20,423 nucleotides of DNA from Acrasis kona (Eukaryota; Heterolobosea; Eutetramitea; Acrasida; Acrasidae), in contig JAOPGA020001879.1 in NCBI GenBank assembly GCA_026419775.2, positions 1-20,423 on the forward strand, in the 5' to 3' direction. The notes beneath the pieces are model-generated. The model searched no databases. It was not told where the DNA came from and worked only from the letters and a program-made list of their open reading frames with translations. Below, piece after piece: positions 1-8,603 of this stretch (its first letter is position 1; each line of letters opens with the position of its first letter). Both the position numbers and the translations under genes were made by a program.

Positions 1-3000
1 CTCTTAAGCTCTTCATTAGATTCTTGTGCATACATGCTGCAGTGCTAGTGAGTCCCACTATGAGCGTTTTCTTATGATTGGTAGGCTTTCCTACGCATCG
101 TTGTTGCTCGCTACGTCTTTGTTAGTAGTCCTTCGTGCTGACTTGTATGGAGTTCTTTTGTATCATGCTCATAGTTTCGTTTCGTCATGAGAAGAGCTAT
201 GCGTTTGTATTTTGTATTAACGTAGGGAGTCGAATGGATTTTGTAATAAACGTCTTTATCGAGTATGATGCACTCGACCATCTCACGATAGTCGATGAAG
301 GTTTCATTCAATTTGGTGTTATGTCCACGTTGATAATCTTCTAGTTGCAGTTCTTGATCTAATGGATTAAGTAAATCTTCCATTTCTTTTGTTTCTTTTT
401 CTTGTTCTCTTGAATCGCTCTCTTCCTCATCATCGTCGTTATCTCTCTGATGTTCTTGTTCTAAGTGTTGATTATCATGGTCATCATTGTCGAAATCCTC
501 GTGTTCAATGTGGTCATGGTCATTACCATCGTTATCGTTTACAACTTGGATAAGTTTTGCATTTTCGATTCGTCTTTGTTGTTTTTGATGTTGGCGTGAA
601 CTTTTGATTTTTTTAATGAGTTCGTCTTCGGTTTCATTTAACCATGCTTCTATGATTTGAGTCACCAAAGTACCATTCATCGAAAGAGCTCCTATTTTCT
701 TCTTAAACCCATCTACGATTTGATTTCTCAAATAAGGAACAATATTTTTGATGATCGAAACTTCGTCTCTTGCTTGATCCTTTCGCCTCCACAATTCTTC
801 TAATTCGTCCTTGATTTCATGTAATTGAGCATCTATGGCTCTAATATCTCCGTATGATTTGTTTTCAGACCTAAGTAGCTCTCTAATGTTATTAGATTTG
901 ATTTTGGGATGATTGGATTTGGATTGACCACCAATTCTAACGAACGACACGTTATGATCGGCAATTGACTCTAATAATTGATCGAGTGCGTGATTGGTGT
1001 AACAAATCAATACAATTGGTTTTTGATCCAAAGTGGGATTCTTGTTGAGGTGATGACTAATGATACGAGTGATTATACTCCCAATAAAGGTTTTACCGGT
1101 CCCAGGTGGACCCTGTATCAATCCAATTCGTGAATTTAAACAATGTCTTATGGATGCACTCTGAGAGGCATCTAGGAATGTACTTTCTTGTGGAATCCAC
1201 TCACGCGTTACATTGATTTTACGAGTATCGTCGTTGTAGTGGCGATCTACATTGCTATTGTTTTTTGTGATGAATGGTAATATAGACATATGAGGATCAT
1301 TAGCGATATAGGTGGGTGGTTGTTGATGAGAACGACCTTGAATAAGCTCTGTTTGGAATGGAAGTTGATCTGGGTCTATATCTTGTAGAGATTTGAGCAC
1401 CGGTTCGATACTTTTAAAGTAAACTGGACTTTCGAACATGATGAGTTGATTATCCAATTGGTTTATGATGCGGTCGAGGTATTCATCATTCCTAAAGGGT
1501 TCTACTTGGATGAGCATTTCAGATTCTATTCTTCGATCGCTGATCATGACGAATATGATTTGATTTTGATCAATTTGTAATCGCTGATTGTGCGGCAATA
1601 GACACAATAGACTTCCCGTCTTCAAATCCTTTGGCGAAATCTTTTTTTGTTGATTGATTTTTAATTTTATTTTGACGCCTCTGAGATCGGAGCCAATCTC
1701 TTTAATTTCTACATTGTAAATCTTGAGCGGCTTTTGAGATTTATTGGGCGATTGCGATGATTGGGATTGAATAGCTTCTCTGAGCGGAATGATGAAATCT
1801 TCTCTGAGAAGGCGGAAATGAGATTCAATGTATTTGGAGCCGGATGACCAACTACCGTGAGTAATATTCTTTGGCAAGTCATGTGGGATGTTTGATGACA
1901 ATTCTTTATGACTGGGTAATATGTCAATGTGAATGTCATAATTTGATTGGATTCGGTCATCTTGGTTGGGTTTGTCTTGGTTGTTGATCTTTGTTTCTTC
2001 TTCCCTTTGTGTTTGTATCAACCTTCTGATTTCTTCATTCACTTCGAATGTTTTGGAATTGTTGATGTTTTTGGTTGCATTGTTGTAGGCTTGTTGCAAT
2101 TCAAGAATGGGAAGCGTTGAAGTGCAACCTATTCTTCTTTTGATAACTTCTTTGTAAAGGACGATAAGATTTTTAGCGATGGACTCGTCGAAATTGTCAG
2201 ACCTCATCATTCTTGAAAAATCACGAAATAGTTTTGATTCCGTGAGAATCAACAGCGATTTATTAATGTCCGAAGTGTAAATGCTGTTGAGCAGTGATTC
2301 GTCGGTATAAATGCGTAGTAGGCGCATCCACGTGCTGTAATCTAACTTGACGTCAGAATTCATCACATTGTCACGAAAGCTGTCGTCAACAAGATCAGAA
2401 AGTAAGCGAGAGTGTTCTTTACTTTTCCCAGTCAACCTGTCGATTATGTCCGAGAGTCCTCGAATGGATGTCACCTTGTAGTATTTTACTCGTGGAGTAG
2501 CTTTTGATCGTTCTGTAGGTCTTGATGTTGGTTCATTCCTAGAGACTTTTGAGTTGCTAACATTGGTTGGGTGAGAATATCTGCATCTCGCACCAAATTT
2601 GCAGCTTCCTTTTAAGTAACTAAAGCACACCTTTGTGGAGTTTTCTTTTTGACTTTGCGTATTATTATGTGGTTGTATTGATGGTACATTTGTACTCCTA
2701 ACTTGGTTTGGTTGTTGAGTGACAGGTTGTACCAATCTTTTGTATTCTGAAGTCTTGTACCTGTCATTTCCATCTTGCACATATGTATCTAAACCATCTA
2801 TGCAAAAAACTGAGCTAACACTCCTAATGATAGGTCTTAGTAGTTCGCATCCTAACTTGTGGGAACATTTAGGACAAAAGAGCTTGTTCTTCTTTCTTGT
2901 TGGGTCAGATGTCTGCTCTAATGACTTGGAGTCTAACTTGCTAGCAGATGCTTCAGATAGTACGACATGCCGTCCGTTGCGCTCTACTACATAAAATTGT

Positions 3001-3083
3001 TGATCTTGTTCGGTTGCTTCCGCTATTACGTTGTCACATTTGACGCAACACAGTTTTTTCATGTTTGAGAACTTCAGAAACAC
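1..3083 (-). CDS. ZNFX1/NFX1-type SF1 RNA helicase, 5' part (partial at left edge, one frame break)
   Basis: Probable RNA helicase of the ZNFX1/NFX1 family, which acts in RNA silencing and antiviral RNA responses in several eukaryotes. Seen, in residues from the first Met: a Cys-pair zinc domain at about 11-117 (C13/C16 and C70/C73, followed by HKLG), a CCCH finger (C153-x7-C-x5-C-x3-H171), a helical region at 200-335, the family-typical stretch SHFRLLREDFIIPLREAI near 421-438, Walker A GPPGTGKT at 658-665 and CYTNHALDQLLE near 694. A very acidic D/E/H/N-rich insert lies at about 848-900. The 990-codon frame ends at TAG (113-111), but the next frame continues to the window edge with TLIVGLTSTAAC, which fits the conserved segment that follows in this family. 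One base must therefore be skipped between 124 and 111. The downstream helicase domains lie outside the window. The start may be Met1 (3083) or Met8 (3062). Confidence 0.85.
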
Positions 3084-3604
3084 TTTTGTTCCTTTTAATT
3101 TATCAAAATGGTTTCCTTCGAATGCATTCCCTTTCTTGAAATTTTAATTTGTATATCTGCTAAATAAGTCGTTTCTGTAGTTGTTCAAATTTATCTGAAA
3201 GTCCGTTTGATGTTGATGAAGACTTGGCTCCTTCGAATCGTTCAATCAACCGGTTTAACGATGCATACAATTGATATAAACGAAAAAAATAGAAAAAAAG
3301 ATGTTGAAAAGTCACTTGGGCACCCCAGCGTATTTTAATGTGTTTTCTAAGGTCAATTTCGGTCAACCCAGAGCCAAATAAATGTGTGGAGTGGTTAAGA
3401 GTTAACAAGGCTTTTATACAGAGATTCGATAAACAATTTATTTATACATTTTATGGCCTATCCATTTTGTCGGTAAACCGAAAGAAACAATTTTTGGTAG
3501 TAACGAACAACATTTTGGAGATAGTATGACATTCGAGTGATGGAGTGACAAGTTACTGGCCACTTATAAAGCAATCATACCATTGGTAACTTTTTAAAAC
3601 AAGA
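3084..3604. other. Intergenic region with one doubtful small ORF
   Basis: This is the spacer between the divergent helicase gene and the small SANT-like gene, and it should contain both promoters. A minus-strand ORF of 82 codons (3408-3160) ends in a weakly helical segment rich in Leu, Arg and Glu. It has no recognisable domain, its middle is a Phe/Tyr-rich low-complexity stretch made by T-runs, and it leaves only 76 bp before the helicase start. I see no clear TATA box, splice sites or RNA gene, so I do not call this ORF a gene. Confidence 0.3.
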
Positions 3605-4074
3605 ATGGGTTCAGGTATCACTTGGTCTGAGGACAATAACAAGAGGCTGTCATTTGCTTATAACTTCCTGGGCATTAGAGATAAGCAACTTTTACAAATG
3701 TTTGTCATTGGTGAAAGTGATAAGAGATTGAAAGACCGTGCGAGAAATGCGACTGGATCAATGTTGGTTACAGTAGATACCAAACCAAAGTGTGGTGTGG
3801 ATACTACCTTATTGGAGGGCAAAATAGGAAAGTTGACAGAAACCAACCATCATCTACCAGATCTTCTTAATGATCTTTCCGATGATGAAATTGATGATGA
3901 CGAAACCGACATTGATGACATTTTGTTGAAAATCCAACACAGAAGGCAAGCACTATTCGTCGGTTTGACAAATCACCATCTCGCCGCATTTCTGACATTA
4001 TTGTAGTTTCCAGAAAGGAGAACAAGCAGATCCGAATCGGTTACAAATGCATCTACTATAAAAATAGCATATAA
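3605..4074 (+). CDS. Small SANT/Myb-like acidic protein (frame broken)
   Basis: The frame opens at ATG 3605 and runs 133 codons to TAG 4006. The N-terminus has a Myb/SANT-like spacing: TWSEDNNKRL, a Leu-rich helix, then SDKRLKDRARN, which recalls the LKD(K/R)xRN third-helix signature of telobox-type Myb domains. An Asp/Glu-rich stretch follows (DLSDDEIDDDETDIDD). After about 3918 a different frame reads better: a basic, Ser/Arg-rich tail (KSPSRRISDIIVVSRKEN) ending at TAA 4072-4074. The switch is -1 (or +2) somewhere between 3919 and about 3990, near T4 and A4 runs. I find no plausible intron there. A DNA-binding role is inferred only from the SANT-like pattern. It could also be a decayed gene. 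Confidence 0.4.
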
Positions 4075-4369
4075 AAGGTAAACTGCACCAGAAAAATATA
4101 CCTACCTGTTCCCAAGCCATCATCACTTCAGATACAGGTTTTCAAGAAATAGATGATAGAAAAAAGGTGTGTATGACACATTCACAATCTCACTCCAAAT
4201 CAATGATTTGAAGGACTCTATTCCTGAAGGGTACGGTCTAGAAGAATGTGTTTGTGACTCTGAGGTCAAGTTTGACCAGGTCAACCTGACCGTCACAATT
4301 AAAGTACCTGATGACTCCAATACTCTATCTCTAAAATATCCTAAGCATTTAATTTTGTTTTTTAATAAA
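4075..4369 (+). other. Spacer with an uncertain ORF abutting the tRNA
   Basis: An open frame runs from just after a TAG (about 4158) to 4384. It contains a hydrophilic beta-rich stretch (EECVCDSEVKFDQVNLTVTI) and ends inside the tRNA gene. It has no ATG, and its last codons overlap an AATAAA at 4365-4370 and the 5' end of the tRNA. It may be a terminal exon or a remnant of a gene disrupted here. I do not recognise it. Confidence 0.2.
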
Positions 4370-4376
4370 TCCGTTA

Positions 4377-4388
4377 TAGTCTAGGTGG
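4377..4388 (+). promoter_or_regulatory. tRNA A box (Pol III)
   Basis: TAGTCTAGGTGG fits the TRGYNNARNNGG consensus for the internal A box. Confidence 0.8.
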
Positions 4389-4420
4389 TTAGGATGAGCG
4401 GCTTTTACCCGCTAGACCCG

Positions 4421-4431
4421 GGTTCGAGTCC
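4421..4431 (+). promoter_or_regulatory. tRNA B box (Pol III)
   Basis: GGTTCGAGTCC is a perfect match to GGTTCGANTCC, the TFIIIC-binding B box in the T-arm. Confidence 0.85.
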
Positions 4432-4443
4432 CGGTAACGGAGA

Positions 4444-4449
4444 TTTTTT
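4444..4449 (+). terminator. Pol III T-run terminator
   Basis: Six T residues start two bases after the discriminator. This is a sufficient Pol III termination signal and suggests the tRNA is still transcribed. Confidence 0.8.
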
Positions 4450-4450
4450 A

Positions 4451-5165
4451 ATGTTCGTAAACTAGAAGCTCAATGTGCAAGAATATTTTCTGCAAATCAA
4501 GAAGTGTTTACAATGAGGATGTCAGCAGTGATTGGCTGACATATGACAGGCGCAGTCAAACCTGTGATTCTAGAAAACTGCACAAGACGGTGAGCGCAAA
4601 GGTATTATACTATATTTTCGGAGCTACAGTGAATATGGTTTGTTGGCTGTATGAGGTGGTACGTGCATTCGGTCTCAATGGCCAAATAATAGTCCACAGG
4701 CAAGCTGTAGGTGGTAGAGTTGAAAGGAAGATGGTGTGGGAAGTTCTTCCAGTACTTGGCGCCAACTGGATTGTGAAGATGAAGATGTCATCACCCTCGG
4801 CAAGGCGGATCACATTGTTCGTCACGTTTGTGTCATTGCACCAAGGTTACCGTATGATAGAGTTCATCAGTGGATGGAGAAGGAGGTCATTTAATAGTTT
4901 GACTTTAGTGGATAGCGGCTTCGGTGCACATGGCCACAACGCAAACACTAACTACCCTGGTATAGCTGTTTTGGTTCCGCCTCAGCCTACACTCCAAACT
5001 GTAATGAACCTATATGGTTCTTACGCAATTATTGCAGAAGGCATGTGGACAATGAAGTTTTGCGACAATACTGCCAGCGTGTTCCCCAATGCCTTAGAAC
5101 CTGATTTAATTGCATGGCTGAGGGTTGCATCAAACAATGCCCAATACAGGAATATTAGAGGGTAA
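4451..5165 (+). pseudogene. Degenerate coding stretch downstream of the tRNA
   Basis: One frame is open for 230 codons (4473-5165), but protein-like segments alternate between frames. Near 4455-4520 one frame reads QCARIFSANQEVFTMRM. At 4723-4890 another reads CEDEDVITLGKADHIV then RLPYDRVHQWMEKEV and hits tandem stops. From about 4890 the 230-codon frame reads best (HNANTNYPGIAVLVPPQP, then NALEPDLIAWLRVASNNA), ending at TAA 5163-5165. The stretch is noticeably GC-richer than its surroundings. I recognise no family. A gene broken by indels, or a fossil insertion next to the tRNA, both fit. A 40-nt GTGAGC...TACAG intron candidate near 4591 does not restore a frame. Confidence 0.35.
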
Positions 5166-5294
5166 TCTTATTGGATTGATTATCAACAAAACATCCTGGG
5201 TTTGAAGTAAAATTATTATCATAAATTATATTAATACTACAAATGCGTGACTAGAAAATATAATTCGTCGAAATAAAACATCATTATTAAAAAA

Positions 5295-5537
5295 ATGACA
5301 TTGTTTAATGTGGAGAATGAGAACTGTAGGCTCTATAGAGTTTTAAGTCTCTTAACTTTAGTGAATGAAAATGAACATGATCTCTCAAAGAAGATTAATG
5401 TAAAAGTAGTCGGCGCTAAGGCGCCCAAAATCCTTTCCATTTTGTACATGAATGTAATGAAAAATAATTCATTAAATGAATTAGACATTATTACTTGGAC
5501 TGAAAGACCGTACAATCATATTCATACAAAAAAATAA
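5295..5537 (+). CDS. Hypothetical 80-residue protein
   Basis: The ORF starts at an ATG preceded by an A-run and ends at TAA 5535-5537. The protein is hydrophilic and mixed alpha/beta in appearance (for example KKINVKVVGAKAPKILSILY). It has no signal peptide, no membrane segment and no zinc-ligand pattern. It lies 192 bp upstream of the PAAT-like gene on the same strand. I do not recognise it. Length and composition are compatible with a genuine small gene, but a fragment of a spliced gene is equally possible. Confidence 0.4.
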   Translation: MTLFNVENENCRLYRVLSLLTLVNENEHDLSKKINVKVVGAKAPKILSILYMNVMKNNSLNELDIITWTERPYNHIHTKK

Positions 5538-5729
5538 GAATTTTAATGTGTACCAAGAATGTTTCAGGGTTATGTAAACCGTAAATACTTTACTATATCA
5601 ATCTATAGAATGATATATTGAAATCACACTAAATAGTCTTCACGTATGCAACAAACAATATGACTTCACACACACCAACACGTGTCCGCGGATGGTCAAC
5701 TTACTCCATTGCCTTACAAAAATTAACAA

Positions 5730-6392
5730 ATGGAAGAAGCTTCCACATCATCTTCCTGGGAGTGCACAGATCGAACTATACAAAATAATTTCAGTTTGAA
5801 TCAAGAAAAGGAGTTTGAATCAGATGTAACTCTAAAAAAAGGAACATGTGCGGGTTCATGTGAAATAGCAATTACTTTTAAGAACGATGTTAAAGTATCT
5901 TCATTCAAAATTATTAGTAGTGCTCGTATAGTTGAGGTACTTTTGAATAAAGAAAAACAATACCTGTCCACAATAAAGCACGATAAAGTTGTTGGTGACA
6001 ACGTTTATTCTTGTAATTCCGAGGTCAACAAAACAACTGATATTTTAACTTTAAGATTATTGTCCAATAATCATCAATCAGGTGATAAAGGAACACTGCT
6101 ATTGAGGAGTGTACAAGTTGAATGCACCGCTTGTGTTCCATCCTCCGAGAAACATATAAATGCCCTACCATTTTCAAAGCTAATGTCTGATCCCTCTACA
6201 ATAATGGCTATAATGAACAATATTGGTAACCAACAAATACCATCTCTTCTCGAGAACTTACAACCATCAACTGCTCCCCCGCGTCCAAAAGACGACCTGG
6301 AGGATAAAATAAAAGCGATTGTTATAAAGCATGTAGATGAAAGAATGGAATATTGGGAGAAACGCATTTTAGAAAAAATAAGCGAAAAATAA
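5730..6392 (+). CDS. PAAT-like protein (C10orf88 family)
   Basis: A single-exon 220-residue protein. The core (about residues 40-130) shows the pattern I associate with PAAT, the vertebrate C10orf88 protein linked to mitochondrial ABC transporters: a beta-rich domain with FKIISSARIVEVLLN, then LTLRLLSNN and a strand LLLRSVQVEC. A Pro-rich linker follows (STAPPRPKDDLEDK), then a short charged coiled-coil tail (VDERMEYWEKRILEKISEK). A discoidin-like fold with a C-terminal helix is the expected family layout. The ATG at 5730 lies in an A-rich context, and an AATAAA-like signal overlaps the stop region. The family assignment is by remembered motif pattern only. The mitochondrial role is known only for the animal protein. 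Confidence 0.55.
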   Translation: MEEASTSSSWECTDRTIQNNFSLNQEKEFESDVTLKKGTCAGSCEIAITFKNDVKVSSFKIISSARIVEVLLNKEKQYLSTIKHDKVVGDNVYSCNSEVNKTTDILTLRLLSNNHQSGDKGTLLLRSVQVECTACVPSSEKHINALPFSKLMSDPSTIMAIMNNIGNQQIPSLLENLQPSTAPPRPKDDLEDKIKAIVIKHVDERMEYWEKRILEKISEK

Positions 6393-6502
6393 AATAATTT
6401 ATTGTCATTCCGTAATACCTTCCTGTTCATCTGAGATTTGGAAGACAAAATTTTGATACTTTTACTCTTTGAAACACTTCGTCCGTCTTGTCTTGCATAA
6501 AA

Positions 6503-6703
6503 TAGAGCTCTTTTATAATTACACGGTGTTAAACTTTGTAATCCAATATTTATTTTATCTTTGATCTTTAGACCTTTATTCTTCTCCTACAGATGGGAGA
6601 AACTAATTGCTATGTGCTTTCGCATCTGTTTGATCTCAGACAATGTATGCTTCAAAAAAATTGTTTGTAAAGTTTTACACTTGGTAATCATAAAAGAGCT
6701 CTA
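6503..6703. mobile_element. MITE-like element with 39-bp imperfect inverted repeats
   Basis: Positions 6503-6541 and 6665-6703 are reverse complements at about 32 of 39 positions. The outermost 14 bases are an exact match (TAGAGCTCTTTTAT, with its complement at the far end). The outermost dinucleotide on each side is TA, as expected for TA-targeting elements. The 123-bp interior has no ORF and contains a short CAGATG/CATCTG stem (about 6590-6630). The element sits between the 3' ends of two convergent genes. It could instead be a structured ncRNA or a long 3'-UTR hairpin. Confidence 0.5.
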
Positions 6704-6752
6704 ATGGTGCTATTATAACACACTTAAGTGGGGAAAGTAAAACAAGTTTTTA

Positions 6753-7346
6753 TTATAATAACCAAGTTGGAGGATGCGAGGGCACTCTGACCAAATCAGT
6801 ATCAAACAACTCTATAAATTGTTCGTTCTGTATCCGCACTTTAGTGCCTGCGTATCTCCTGTACTCTTCTAAAATACTTGTTAAATTCCACCGCTGCAAT
6901 TTGCGCAAACATCCAACAACAGTTCCTGTCCTGTGTCTCCCCAAATTGCACATTACAAGAACGGGATAATTTTGTTTTTCGAGAATGATTTCTAGTGCGT
7001 CCAGAACAAGTTCCTCGCTGATAAGTCCGAGTTGGTTGTTGTTTATACTCTTATTGTTTGTTTGCCTCGAAGCGTTTCTATTGTTCCAGTGAGGCGACCC
7101 AAGGTGCAAAAATTCGATCTCCTGATCGTTAACAAAGTTATTTTAAAAATTCTTGACTTGGCTGGTCTGGGGCCAAATATATTATGGCCTTCAACCCCAA
7201 CTGTGCGAGATGTGGAAAGTTTAGAGAGCTTGGTTGTCCACTTCTATACAAGTCTTCCTGTTAATTTAATACGAAAAGAAATAAGGTTAGTTTACTTGAA
7301 TATAACCAAAGTTTATGGGAGGAATGAACTTTGTGAGGTTAGACAT
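6753..7346 (-). CDS. OCA1-like atypical dual-specificity phosphatase (PFA-DSP), two exons, one frame break
   Basis: Exon 1 (7346-7296) encodes MSNLTKFIPPINFGYIQ. A 38-nt intron follows (7295-7258, GTAAAC...TTAACAG with CTAAC near the donor). Exon 2 (7257-6753) starts EDLYRSGQPSSLNFPHL and contains the Cys-x5-Arg phosphatase loop CNLGRHRTG, then GCLRKLQRWNLTSILEEYRR. This order is that of yeast Oca1/Siw14-type PFA-DSPs, several of which hydrolyse inositol pyrophosphates; the catalytic Cys and Arg are present. The reading frame breaks at an AAA-TAA (stop at 7140-7138): skipping one base joins APDQPSQEFL to FVNDQEIEFLHLG, exactly as the family requires. The total is about 185 residues. The break lies in a T5A4 run, so an indel is likely. 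Confidence 0.85.
7258..7295 (-). other. 38-nt spliceosomal intron in the phosphatase gene
   Basis: GTAAAC donor, TTAACAG acceptor, phase 0. Removing it joins GYIQ to EDLYRSG, as expected for PFA-DSP proteins. Confidence 0.85.
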
Positions 7347-7480
7347 CACTATGCACTAATTTGAAGTTGACTTGATGTTACAAAATCCATTTATAAAAAA
7401 CATATCAGAACCACCGCGTCTTCTTCTTGATTGGTCCCCCAATGTAATTCCTAACTACCTTTCCGTCCTTCTCAATGTAT

Positions 7481-8074
7481 TTACCAGCTCTCATCGACAG
7501 AACTCTTGCCTCCTTGTAGTAATTTTTGTTCCTTCTCCTCCTCGGTTAGTTCCTCTTCCACCTTCTTGACAGGCTCTGGAGTGTCTTCTATTACAGGTCT
7601 TTTGTTCTTTTCCTCTTCAATTTGTTTTATGACAGCCATGTATTTGTCATATTTAGCAATTCTTTTTTCGAGTTGTTTAGGTGTGTACTGGAATATATTT
7701 AGTTTAATGTCCATGGCCATTTTTTTGTAGTCTCTTCCATGTTTTTCAAGCATTTTTTCAATGTTCATTCTCTCTTGAGGTTCGACAATAACGTTCCATA
7801 AACTGCGTTGCTCCTCTCCACATGGTACAACATCTCTTTCTGCTTCAGGTATACTTTCTACTATCTCTGCTGCCTCACCCTCTTCCAAGTTAACGGAGTG
7901 AGTGTAGCCAACACGTGCGAGGTTATTAGTTATTGTGCGTGCTCTGTCCCAATAAATTCCATTGAATGATGTTTTCTCGTATTTTCTGTTTTTGCGGAAT
8001 TTGATGCCTTTAATTTGATTGCGTGAGCGTCTGTGTACTAGAGACTTTTGCTTCAATGGACCCTTCTTCACCAT
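7481..8074 (-). CDS. NOP16: NOP16, nucleolar protein of 60S ribosome biogenesis
   Basis: A 197-residue protein starting MVKKGPLKQKSLVHRRSRN at ATG 8074. The open frame extends a few codons upstream but without another ATG. The N-terminus is strongly basic. The middle has the family hallmark of a WD-containing segment followed by a short helix (IYWDRARTITNNLARVGY). The second half has a conserved block similar to NOP16 proteins (MEKHGRDYKKMAMDIKLN, then QYTPKQLEKRIAKYDKY). The tail is charged and acidic. Length matches the family (about 180-230). NOP16 is a pre-60S particle component needed for 25S/28S rRNA maturation. It lies 134 bp upstream of the phosphatase gene on the same strand. Confidence 0.85.
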   Translation of the reverse strand: MVKKGPLKQKSLVHRRSRNQIKGIKFRKNRKYEKTSFNGIYWDRARTITNNLARVGYTHSVNLEEGEAAEIVESIPEAERDVVPCGEEQRSLWNVIVEPQERMNIEKMLEKHGRDYKKMAMDIKLNIFQYTPKQLEKRIAKYDKYMAVIKQIEEEKNKRPVIEDTPEPVKKVEEELTEEEKEQKLLQGGKSSVDESW

Positions 8075-8098
8075 TTTCGTGTGAAATAGTGGGTTCAA

Positions 8099-8603
8099 TT
8101 AATTTTATTACAAATTATCATCAACAAACATGACCAGATAGAAGAAGAGTATAATATCATTCCATTCAAGATCTCTTTATGGAAATTTGAGAGCAATCAT
8201 GAGATCGGTTTTTGTATCAAATAAATATTTATTTTGTCAAACCCAAAATTGAACTTTTGGTTTCATTATTGTGGACCCGACAAAAACCGTACTTTGAAAA
8301 ATTAAGACGCTATCTCAAATTTTTCCTGGTTCAATTTATGTCCATGTCTTGCCAACCACACAGATTGACTTACTTGAAAAAATGATTCAAAGCCTCACCA
8401 TCTTTTTTTGCTGCAGTCTTAACTGTGTTTTTCTCATATAGAAGTTCGTCATACCTGGATACAGTTACTGCCCTTTTCTATTGCTGTCACTAAAAGATAA
8501 TTTTCAGTGAAATTGTATAAATATTTACAATCATATTGTCCAGAGCAGTCAAATTAGCCAATTTTTTGTAAAAATAAGATTTTATTTTTTTCAGAACAAG
8601 ATA
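8099..8603. other. Intergenic region, nothing clear
   Basis: AT-rich spacer upstream of NOP16. It contains AATAAA at 8220-8225 and scattered T-runs. No ORF over 60 codons, no tRNA boxes and no inverted repeat of note were seen. Confidence 0.5.

Larger units (their letters stand above)
4370..4442 (+). tRNA. tRNA with UUU anticodon (Lys) on a tRNA-Glu-like body
   Basis: It folds as a complete intron-less cloverleaf. The acceptor TCCGTTA/TAACGGA is 7 perfect pairs. The D-arm is GTCT...GGAT, the anticodon stem AGCGG/CCGCT, the loop CTTTTAC (4402-4408) with anticodon TTT at 4404-4406, the variable loop AGAC, and the T-arm CCGGG-TTCGAGT-CCCGG. The discriminator base is G (4442). By anticodon it decodes Lys AAA/AAG. 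The TAGTCTAGGTGGTTAGGAT D-region, the loop layout C-TTY-AC and the T-arm are those of eukaryotic tRNA-Glu rather than tRNA-Lys. A single C-to-T change at position 36 would turn a Glu anticodon (TTC) into this one. It may be a recoded functional tRNA, an anticodon-shifted duplicate or a pseudogene. The intact stems argue against decay. Confidence 0.93.

Noticed and set aside
3160-3408. Minus-strand 82-codon ORF as a gene
   Set aside because: Low-complexity core from T-runs, no domain, and cramped against the helicase start. Kept only as part of the spacer.
7138-7140. Euplotes-type genetic code and frameshifting
   Set aside because: Other genes read through normally with the standard code, Cys is encoded by TGT/TGC in the zinc fingers, and other frame breaks are not of the +1-at-stop type.
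7032-7364. Plus-strand ORF of 110 codons
   Set aside because: It is the antisense shadow of the phosphatase exons, which carry clear family motifs.
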